This document shows positions 32,815 through 39,369 of a stretch of 39,369 nt of DNA, one piece after another. Both the position numbers and the translations under genes were made by a program. The notes below the pieces were generated by a model. That model was not told the origin of the DNA. It did no database searches and saw only the letters and a list, made by a program, of their open reading frames with translations. Position 1 is the first letter of the stretch; every line of letters begins with the position of its first letter. The DNA comes from CALARM01 sp964431735 (GTDB taxonomy: Bacteria; Vulcanimicrobiota; SpSt-956; JAKJGF01), in assembly GCA_964431735.1 (NCBI GenBank), contig CAYSLJ010000056.1:1-39369 (forward strand), given 5' to 3'.

Positions 32815-34260
32815 ATGTCATACCATACCATTATAGGACTTGAAGTTCATGTAGAACTTCTTACTGAAAGTAAAATGTTCTGTTCCTGCAGCACAGAGTT
32901 CGGTTCTCCTCCAAATACGAATGTATGCCCTGTATGTCTCGGACTTCCCGGAGTGCTTCCTGTTATAAATAAAAAAGCCATTGACTATCTTCTTAAAGCT
33001 GCTATTGCTCTTAACTGTCATATACCTGCAAAATCGAAATTCGACAGAAAGAATTATTTTTATCCTGATATGCCTAAAAATTATCAGATTTCCCAGTATG
33101 ATTTGCCTCTTTCAGATAATGGATATCTTGAAATAATGTCACAGGGAAATAAAAAGAAAATAGGAATCGAAAGAATTCATCTTGAAGAAGATACAGGAAA
33201 ATCCATTCATACTGGAAATATTGACAGGTCTCTTTATACACTTGAAGATTTCAACAGAGCAGGTGTACCGCTCCTTGAAATTGTAAGTAAACCTGATATG
33301 ACAGAACCGGAAGAAGCTTATGAATATCTTAAAGAGTTAAAAGCCATACTTCTCTGTATCGAAATAAGTGATTGCAAAATGGAAGAAGGCTCTCTCAGAT
33401 GTGATGCAAATGTTTCTGTCAATAAAGAAGGTTTCCCTGAGTTATCAAAGAAAGTAGAAATAAAAAATATGAATTCTTTTAAATCGGTTCAGAAGGCTCT
33501 GGCCTATGAAATAAAGAGACAGACTGAAATGCTGGACAGAGGAGAGGCTATAAACCAGGAAACAAGAGGATGGATTGAAGATGAAAATAGAACTATTTTT
33601 ATGAGAGGTAAAGAAATGGCTCATGATTACAGATATTTTCCTGATCCTGATCTTGCCCCTCTGGAGATAGATAGACAGTGGATAGAAGAATTAAAACATA
33701 CCATTCCGGAGCTTCCTTCTGAGAAAAAAAATAGATATATGAGAGATTATTCTCTTTCAGATTATGAAGCAGATATAATATGCAGGAATATGTCAGTTTT
33801 TTTTGAACAGACAGTTGCCATTTATAATAAACCTTCTTTTATCGTTAACTGGCTTACAGGGGATATAGCTAAATATCTAAATGTTCGAAATATCGAGATA
33901 AATGACACAGAATTATCTCCGGAAAATTTTGTTGAATTTTTAAAACTGATAGATGATAATATAATAAGCGGAAAAATAGGAAAAGAGCTGATAGGGGAAA
34001 TGCTTGAAACAGGCAAGGATGCCGGAAAAATTATAGAAGAGAAAGGTCTTATTCAGATAAGTGATGTAGAAGTTTTACAAAATCTTATAAAGAAGGTTAT
34101 GGACGAAAATTCAGATGCAGTTAACGGATATTTAAAGGGGAAAACTAAAGTGATGGGATTTCTTGTAGGACAGATTATGAAACTTTCAAAGGGCAAGGCA
34201 AATCCTGAATTGAGTAATAAGCTGCTTCTGGAAGAATTGAATAAATTAATGGATGCGTAA
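32815..34260 (+). CDS. gatB: Asp-tRNA(Asn)/Glu-tRNA(Gln) amidotransferase subunit B
   Basis: 481 residues, full length. GatB features: IGLEVHVEL at the start, the zinc site Cys23, Cys25, Cys38, Cys41, FDRKNYFYPDMPKNYQISQYD, HLEEDTGKS, and the C-terminal YqeY-like tail. It activates the misacylated tRNA and transfers the amide. The ribosome site is weak (GTGGTGAAG). The final codons GATGCGTAA, including the stop, are the first unit of a heptad array. Confidence 0.95.
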   Translation: MSYHTIIGLEVHVELLTESKMFCSCSTEFGSPPNTNVCPVCLGLPGVLPVINKKAIDYLLKAAIALNCHIPAKSKFDRKNYFYPDMPKNYQISQYDLPLSDNGYLEIMSQGNKKKIGIERIHLEEDTGKSIHTGNIDRSLYTLEDFNRAGVPLLEIVSKPDMTEPEEAYEYLKELKAILLCIEISDCKMEEGSLRCDANVSVNKEGFPELSKKVEIKNMNSFKSVQKALAYEIKRQTEMLDRGEAINQETRGWIEDENRTIFMRGKEMAHDYRYFPDPDLAPLEIDRQWIEELKHTIPELPSEKKNRYMRDYSLSDYEADIICRNMSVFFEQTVAIYNKPSFIVNWLTGDIAKYLNVRNIEINDTELSPENFVEFLKLIDDNIISGKIGKELIGEMLETGKDAGKIIEEKGLIQISDVEVLQNLIKKVMDENSDAVNGYLKGKTKVMGFLVGQIMKLSKGKANPELSNKLLLEELNKLMDA

Positions 34261-34282
34261 TGCGTAATGCGTAATGCGTGAT
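34253..34282. repeat. GCGTAAT heptad array overlapping the gatB stop codon
   Basis: GCGTAAT repeated three times then GCGTGAT, starting in the last sense codons of gatB, whose TAA stop is part of the first unit. Confidence 0.8.
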
Positions 34283-34296
34283 AAAGAAGGTGTTGA

Positions 34297-34674
34297 TTGA
34301 TTAAATATCTAAAATATGTATTTTTATTTGTATTTTTTATTTGTCCTGTGTATACATCCGGTTATATATCAAAACTGGAGATTTATCCGTCGCCTGTAGA
34401 ACTTTCGGAAGGGGATTCTTTTCTGCTTCAGGCAGTCGGGAGAAATGAGGAAGATGTTGTTGTGCCTCTTCAGATTGTTTCCTGGTCTGTTGAACCTGAG
34501 GAACTGGGACGCTTTTCTTCTATAAATTCCATTAAAACTACATTTACGGCAGAAATGAAAGGAAAAGGTACATTAATGGTAAAATATGGTGATATTTTTT
34601 GTAAGAAAGAGATTATTATTTATGATACTTTTCCACCTTATAATGATCTGTGGCCCGTGAGGAAGTGTGAGTAG
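34297..34674 (+). CDS. Small exported protein with a bacterial Ig-like (Big) domain
   Basis: 125 residues from TTG 34297, with AGAAGG 6 bases upstream. Signal peptide of about 21 residues, then one Ig-like domain of the Big_2 type (LEIYPSPVELSEGDSFLLQAVG, VSWSVEPEELGRFSS, TFTAEMKGKGTLMVKYGD). Such domains are found in surface or secreted proteins. A single short domain is unusual, since they normally occur in arrays. The last five codons (VRKCE) and the stop run into GTGAGTA heptads, so the gene may have been shortened there. Confidence 0.65.
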   Translation: MIKYLKYVFLFVFFICPVYTSGYISKLEIYPSPVELSEGDSFLLQAVGRNEEDVVVPLQIVSWSVEPEELGRFSSINSIKTTFTAEMKGKGTLMVKYGDIFCKKEIIIYDTFPPYNDLWPVRKCE

Positions 34675-34748
34675 TGAGTCGTGAAAAGTGAAAAAGGATA
34701 CCTTACGCGTTAAGCATCACGCATCACGAACCACCTGTCACGCGTTAC
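34665..34748. repeat. Mixed heptad block (GTGAGTA then GCGTNAC types)
   Basis: GTGAGTA, GTGAGTC, GTGAAAA, GTGAAAA at about 34668-34695, then CCTTACGCGTTAAGCATCAC, GCATCAC, and CTGTCACGCGTTAC. It starts inside the preceding gene's 3' end and stops 12 bases before the next ribosome site. Confidence 0.75.
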
Positions 34749-34773
34749 CTATTAAAAAAAGGAGTTAATACCT

Positions 34774-36261
34774 ATGAAATCTAAAATAACCAGAAAAATC
34801 AGTCTGATTATATGTTTATTATTATTATTCTGCAACATATCTTATGGTCAGGAACAACCGGGAAAGAGAACTGAAGCGGAAACCCATCTTCAGGCAGGTA
34901 TAAAATTACAGGAACAGGGGAAATTCAGAGAAGCAGAAGGAGAGTTTAAGAAATCGATTGAACTGGATCCTTCCTATGTTGAAGGCCATATTTATCTTGC
35001 CAATATTCATTTTCTTATATCACAGCAGGAAATTGTTTCTGCTGTAGATATACTGGAACATGTTTTGACTATAGATCCGGATAATGCTCTTGCCTATCAT
35101 CAGCTAGGTCTTATATATTACAGCCAGGGATATTTTGATGATACACTGGATTTTTTTTATGCTGCTACAAAATTTGATCCGAACAATCCTCAGTTCCATT
35201 TTGATCTTGGTATGGCCTACGGAAAAACAAATAAACTGGAACTTGCAATTACAGAATTAAACACTGCCTATGAACTTGCTCCGAAAGAACACAGGATTTT
35301 AGGTGAACTCGGTCTTACTTATATATCTATGGGAAATTACAGTAAAGCCCTTCAAACATACCAGAAAGCAGTATCTCTTGCACCTGATATTCCGGGATAT
35401 CACGGATACCTTGGATTCTGTTATATGAATAATGACAAGCCGGAACAGGCTATGCTGGAATATCAGAAAGCCATAAAATTAGATCCGAATGCTCCTAATT
35501 ATTATAATGACCTGGGGTTTATCTATGAAAAACAGGGTAAATATAAATATGCTCTTGAACAGTACGTTAAGGCTTCCGAACTGGCACCAAATGAACTGTC
35601 GTATCTCAGAAACATCGCCATAATTTATGAAAAGCTCAGGGACTATCCGAAATCAGAAGAGACATATTTGAAAATATTAAAACTATTTCCTAAATCTTCA
35701 GTCGATTACGATAGTCTGGGATATTTATATTATACTCAGAACAGATTTGAAGAAGCCGTTACACAGATAAAAAAAGCTATAGACCTTAATCCTGATGTGG
35801 CTGAATATTATATAGATCTTGGCGGTACACTCAGTCAGATAGATAAAATCGATGAATCTATGAAGTGTTTTCAGAAAGCAATAGAATTAAAACCTGATGC
35901 ACCTCTTGCATATAATTTATTGGCTAAATGTTACTGGAAATTATCCAGAAAAAAAGACGGATTACAGTATTTTAAGAAAGCAGCAGAATTAACGAGAGAC
36001 AGCTCTATATATCTTATAGATTACAGTGAAGCTCTTTTTTACAGTGAAAAACCTAAAGAAGCAGAAGAAATTCTATTAAAAGTACTGGCAAGAGAGAATA
36101 ATAATGTCTCTGCATGGTATCTCCTTTATAATATTTATAAATTCCAGGAACGGACGGAAGAAGCGGAAAAGGTGAAAAAACATGTTAAAGAACTGGGCTT
36201 TGACCTTGAAAAGCTTGAAAAGGGAGGAGAGAAAATAAACCTGATGCCGAAAGAACAATAG
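34774..36261 (+). CDS. Exported TPR protein
   Basis: 495 residues. Signal peptide (hydrophobic 9-22, cut near SYG-Q at about 26). The rest, about residues 35-480, is a continuous array of about 12-13 tetratricopeptide repeats, each of 34 residues with the usual pattern (for example AELEYQKAIKLDPNAPNYYN-like units). TPR solenoids hold other proteins together. An exported one of this size would organise periplasmic or surface complexes. AAGGAG is 9 bases before the ATG. Heptads lie on both sides. The partner is unknown. Confidence 0.88.
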   Translation: MKSKITRKISLIICLLLLFCNISYGQEQPGKRTEAETHLQAGIKLQEQGKFREAEGEFKKSIELDPSYVEGHIYLANIHFLISQQEIVSAVDILEHVLTIDPDNALAYHQLGLIYYSQGYFDDTLDFFYAATKFDPNNPQFHFDLGMAYGKTNKLELAITELNTAYELAPKEHRILGELGLTYISMGNYSKALQTYQKAVSLAPDIPGYHGYLGFCYMNNDKPEQAMLEYQKAIKLDPNAPNYYNDLGFIYEKQGKYKYALEQYVKASELAPNELSYLRNIAIIYEKLRDYPKSEETYLKILKLFPKSSVDYDSLGYLYYTQNRFEEAVTQIKKAIDLNPDVAEYYIDLGGTLSQIDKIDESMKCFQKAIELKPDAPLAYNLLAKCYWKLSRKKDGLQYFKKAAELTRDSSIYLIDYSEALFYSEKPKEAEEILLKVLARENNNVSAWYLLYNIYKFQERTEEAEKVKKHVKELGFDLEKLEKGGEKINLMPKEQ

Positions 36262-36315
36262 TGAATCGTGAGTGGTAAAAAGTGAAAGAATACCTTACGC
36301 GTTACGCGTAACGAT
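36262..36315. repeat. Heptad block after the TPR gene
   Basis: GTGAATC, GTGAGTG, GTAAAAA, GTGAAAG, then CCTTACGCGTTACGCGTAACG, a palindrome around GTTACGCGTAAC. The first unit overlaps the TPR gene stop region. Confidence 0.7.
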
Positions 36316-36348
36316 TATAGTGAATAGCGAACCATATTCGGTGAAAAC

Positions 36349-36402
36349 ACGCATCACGCATCACGCATCACGCATCACGCATCACGCATCACGCATTACG
36401 CC
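36349..36402. repeat. (ACGCATC)n perfect 7-bp tandem array before the ankyrin gene
   Basis: Six perfect ACGCATC units (36349-36390), then ACGCATT and ACGCC. The AAGGAGG ribosome site of the ankyrin gene begins 5 bases later. This is the purest tandem array in the window and a good candidate for slipped-strand length change. Confidence 0.9.
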
Positions 36403-36420
36403 TTTTAAGGAGGTCTTTAT

Positions 36421-38721
36421 GTGTATAAAAATTTAATCATTATTCTTTTAATTTTTCTTATTACAGTGAATATTTCCAGAGGAGAAATCACTGACACAGA
36501 AACGGAAATTGATATTATTATAGAAGAAGTATTTAATGCCATTGATAAAAATGATATTTCTGAAGTCAGAAAATTACTTGAAACTAAACCTTATATTATC
36601 AATTCCGCGAGAGATACAAGAACACCTCTTCACTGGTCGTGTCTTACAGGTAAGAAAGACATTGTGGAATTACTCCTTTTAAAAGGTGCAGATGTAAATA
36701 TAAAAGATAATGAAGGAAAAATAGCTTTACATATGGCAAAGACAAAAGAAATAGGGGAAATGCTCATAAAAAAAGATTCTTCTGTTAAGGCCATAGATAA
36801 TAACGGGAAAACACCTCTATTCGTAGCATGCCAGTATGGCAGAAAAGATGTGGCAGAGTTTCTTATATCTAAAGGAGCAGATATTAATTCACTTGATAAT
36901 GAAGGAAGAAGTCCCCTGCACTGGTGTAAATCAAAGGAAGTTGCTCAACTGCTTCTGTTACATAAAGCAGAAATAGATATAAAAGACAGTGACGGACTGA
37001 CTCCTCTTCACTGGGCTTCGCAGAATGGCTATAAAGATATAGTTTATGTCCTTCTTTCAAAAGGTGCTGATATTAACGCCAGAGATAACAATGGCAGAAC
37101 GCCTCTTTACAGGGCTGTTCAAAACGGACGGGACAGTGTTGTTATACTGCTTATAGCTGAAGTTGCCATAGTTGATCTTAAAGATAATGAAGGAAGAACT
37201 CCTTTATTTTGGACAAAAGCTACAGAAATTGCTCTTTTACTCTTATCAAAAGGAACCGATATCAGTGTCAGAGACATTGAAGGAAAAAATCCCCTTCATT
37301 TTGTCGCTCAGAATGGCTATAAGGATATCATCGAATTACTTGTTTCAAAGGGTGCCGGTATAAATAACAGGGATAATAACGGCCGTACACCTCTTCATTT
37401 TGCCGCACAGAATGGCAGGGAAGAAGCGGTGATTTCCCTTGTAACAGCAGGAGCAGATGTGAATATTCAGGATAATGAAGGTAAAACACCTCTCCACTGG
37501 GCAAAAACAAAAACTGTTGCAGAATTACTTTTATCTAAAGAATCTATTGTAAACAGTAAAGACAGCGATGGCAGAACACCACTTCATATTGCTTCTCAGA
37601 CTGGCCGTAAAGAAGTAATGAAAGTATTACTTTCAAAGGGAGGAGATGTAAATATATCTGATAATTATGGAAAAACTCCTCTCTATTTCGCCTGTCAGAA
37701 TGGCAAAAGGGATTGCGTTGAATTACTCCTGTCAGAGGGAGGAGATGTAGATAAGTCAGATAGTGACGGCAGAATACCGCTCCATCTTGCTTCCCAGTGT
37801 GGCTGTAGAGATGTAGTTGAATTACTTTTAGAAAAAGGGAGCTCTGTGAATTACAGAGATTGTGATGGCAGAACTCCTTTATATATGGCCAGAAAAGAAG
37901 AAATAGGGAAATTACTCATATCAAAAGGAGGAGATGTAAATAATAAAGATTTTGAAGGAAAGACCCTTTTACACTGGTTTTCTCAGAATGGATATCCTGA
38001 AATAGTTAAACTCCTCCTGTTAAGGGGTGGCAATCCAAACCAGAGAGACAGTCAGGGCAGAACTCCTTTATATCTGGCAAAAACAGGAGAAATAGCCGGT
38101 ATACTTATAGCAAATAAAGCACTTATTAATATTAAAGATAATGAAGGAAGAAGTCCTTTACATGGATTTTCCCGGTATGGTAAAAAAGAAATTGTAGAGT
38201 TGCTTATTTCCAGAGGGGCAGATGTAAATGTTAAAAGTAATTCAGGAGAAATACCTCTTCATCTGGCAGCTAAAGACGGTCGTAAAGAAGTGGCGGAATT
38301 ACTTATATCAAAAGGTGCAGATGTAAACAGCAAAGATTATAAAGGCCATACACCTTTACATGGCGCTTCTTACAACGGCAGAAATGAAGTTGTTGAGGTT
38401 CTTATTTCCAGAGGAGCCATTATTGATGGTATAGATAACGATGGTTTTACTGCCCTTCACTTTGCCTGTCAGGAGGGAAGAAAGGAAGTAGCTGAAACCC
38501 TTATTTTAAACGGATGTGTAGTGGATGCGAGAGCCAGTGAAGGTAAAACACCGCTTTACCTGGCAGTACAGTACAGTCATGAAGATATAGTGGAATTGCT
38601 TGTTTCTGAAGGTGCAGATATTAATGTGAAAGATAATAAAGGTATAACGTTGTTGACTGTAGCAGAAAATAGAGGAAATGAAAAAATAATAAAAATTCTT
38701 CGCCATAGTGGCGCAGAGTAG
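36421..38721 (+). CDS. Exported protein of 22 ankyrin repeats
   Basis: 766 residues from GTG 36421, with AAGGAGG 7 bases upstream. An ATG two bases earlier is out of frame and stops at once. Signal peptide of about 22 residues, a capping segment, then about 22 ankyrin repeats to the end. Most repeats have 33 residues. Six (roughly the 2nd, 4th, 7th, 10th, 14th and 16th) have 30, lacking three residues in the first helix-turn (pattern LHWAKTKEVAELLLS). Repeats keep the D-x-x-G-x-T-P-L-H signature. It binds proteins, probably outside the cytoplasm. The repeat number and the 7-bp array upstream make it a candidate variable locus. Confidence 0.9.
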   Translation: MYKNLIIILLIFLITVNISRGEITDTETEIDIIIEEVFNAIDKNDISEVRKLLETKPYIINSARDTRTPLHWSCLTGKKDIVELLLLKGADVNIKDNEGKIALHMAKTKEIGEMLIKKDSSVKAIDNNGKTPLFVACQYGRKDVAEFLISKGADINSLDNEGRSPLHWCKSKEVAQLLLLHKAEIDIKDSDGLTPLHWASQNGYKDIVYVLLSKGADINARDNNGRTPLYRAVQNGRDSVVILLIAEVAIVDLKDNEGRTPLFWTKATEIALLLLSKGTDISVRDIEGKNPLHFVAQNGYKDIIELLVSKGAGINNRDNNGRTPLHFAAQNGREEAVISLVTAGADVNIQDNEGKTPLHWAKTKTVAELLLSKESIVNSKDSDGRTPLHIASQTGRKEVMKVLLSKGGDVNISDNYGKTPLYFACQNGKRDCVELLLSEGGDVDKSDSDGRIPLHLASQCGCRDVVELLLEKGSSVNYRDCDGRTPLYMARKEEIGKLLISKGGDVNNKDFEGKTLLHWFSQNGYPEIVKLLLLRGGNPNQRDSQGRTPLYLAKTGEIAGILIANKALINIKDNEGRSPLHGFSRYGKKEIVELLISRGADVNVKSNSGEIPLHLAAKDGRKEVAELLISKGADVNSKDYKGHTPLHGASYNGRNEVVEVLISRGAIIDGIDNDGFTALHFACQEGRKEVAETLILNGCVVDARASEGKTPLYLAVQYSHEDIVELLVSEGADINVKDNKGITLLTVAENRGNEKIIKILRHSGAE

Positions 38722-38812
38722 CAAATTTAGAGATATAATATGTTTTGTGTTAACATGTTGTAAAAAGTTATTTTTAAAAAGTTTTACACAAATTTATGAC
38801 AAAATTGAAATT

Positions 38813-39277
38813 ATGATTGAAATAATAGAATTACTGGATTGGAAACTGGAAATAGATTTTGTAAAAACCTGTAATTTTTATAATTCCTGTCATTCGATAA
38901 CAGATGCCTGTAAATGTTCTGACTGTCTTAATTATGTAAGTGCCTGTGCACTTATTCCCCGGGAAATAAGGGATCTCTATGTATCCTTTGGTATTGACCC
39001 CACTAAAGAAGGAGAGGTTTATAATATCTGTATGAATGATGACGGGACCTGTCTTTACGGTGGATTTTATCATATAACTGGCAGAATTATTGAAGGCCCT
39101 GACTGTGTTGTCCCTGTTACGGCAGAAGATAATTCACAGATCAGAACATTTAATCTTCTGCCGGTAATAGAAGGTTATAAAATTGGTTTTACCACCAGAG
39201 TCAGTCTTGTACCTCCCGGTTTTCCTCTGCCTGTTATTCAGATGGAGTTTATGTTTAATATTCCATGGATTTTCTAA
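38813..39277 (+). CDS. Cysteine-rich hypothetical protein
   Basis: About 154 residues from ATG 38813. A GTG at 38708 would overlap the ankyrin gene and add a stretch that looks non-coding. No ribosome site is visible for either. Residues 20-45 hold six cysteines (20, 26, 33, 35, 38, 45) in a C-x5-C-x6-C-x-C-x2-C-x6-C layout, which suggests a metal or iron-sulfur site. The rest is beta-rich (YGGFYHITGRIIEGPDCVVPV). No signal peptide. Family not recognised. Confidence 0.65.
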   Translation: MIEIIELLDWKLEIDFVKTCNFYNSCHSITDACKCSDCLNYVSACALIPREIRDLYVSFGIDPTKEGEVYNICMNDDGTCLYGGFYHITGRIIEGPDCVVPVTAEDNSQIRTFNLLPVIEGYKIGFTTRVSLVPPGFPLPVIQMEFMFNIPWIF

Positions 39278-39318
39278 CAGAGAACCGGGATTGTTAGTAT
39301 TTTCACTATTACTATCTA

Positions 39319-39369
39319 CTGACCTGAGCATGAGCATGTAATAAATTGCATCCTCCCGTCACGCGTTAC
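39319..39369. repeat. Element F plus heptads at the window end
   Basis: CTGACCTGAGCATGAGCATG, then TAATAAA, TCCTCCC and the start of a GTCACGC/GTTAC heptad block, cut by the window end. Parallel to 29881-29940. Confidence 0.65.

Overview
The window is a 39.4 kb stretch of an AT-rich bacterial chromosome with strong AGGAGG-type ribosome binding sites. It contains no rRNA, tRNA, phage or CRISPR locus that I can see. Nothing assigns a phylum securely. The mix of Hanks-type kinases (one fused to TPR and WD40 repeats), FHA, VWA, PASTA, poly-HAMP, TPR and ankyrin proteins, together with intergenic spacers full of short repeats, fits a large-genome uncultured lineage. The order PASTA kinase then rpe resembles the prkC-rpe order of Firmicutes. 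The heptanucleotide repeats recall the STRR repeats of cyanobacteria. Neither resemblance is proof of origin.

Layout. 1-4.9 kb: tail of an acidic protein, a nicotinamidase-type hydrolase (-), an M55 D-aminopeptidase (+) behind tandem promoters, a broken small gene, and two hypotheticals ending at a shared bidirectional terminator. 5.0-6.9 kb: a VWA protein and a zinc-ribbon/FHA protein in one minus-strand operon. 7.1-8.6 kb: a degenerate P-loop kinase-like protein and an exported class I amidotransferase-fold hydrolase. 8.7-13.6 kb: a giant kinase/TPR/double WD40 propeller/TM/HEAT protein whose N-terminal 13-residue repeat is interrupted by an assembly gap of 100 N. 13.6-21.9 kb (-): a small protein, an exported 5'-nucleotidase family enzyme, a poly-HAMP chemoreceptor, CheW, ThyX, an MBL-fold hydrolase and a short CheR-like methyltransferase. 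22.5-27.7 kb: a probable pseudokinase (-) and a six-PASTA kinase (+) fired from divergent promoters, then a kinase-less PASTA membrane protein. 27.8-34.3 kb: rpe, a GNAT protein and gatC-gatA-gatB, the last two separated by an opposite-strand gene for a hydrophobic protein. 34.3-39.3 kb: three exported repeat or Ig-like proteins (Big-like, TPR, ankyrin) and a cysteine-rich protein.

How it fits together. Three Hanks-type kinase folds (one probably dead), an FHA reader and a VWA partner lie within 20 kb. The giant kinase carries tandem TxxD motifs, which is the sequence type FHA domains bind when the threonine is phosphorylated. I infer, without proof, a local phospho-threonine signalling system. 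CheW, the chemoreceptor and the CheR-like protein form a second sensory unit.

The most striking non-coding feature is that nearly every spacer holds 7-bp-periodic repeats (variants of GCGTCAC/GCGTTAC/GCATCAC, and of GTGAGTA). These often sit just before a ribosome binding site, and in places they run into start or stop codons. At least four other dispersed elements accompany them. Several start codons given here were moved inward from the longest reading frame because a ribosome binding site, or a repeat, lies inside the longer frame.
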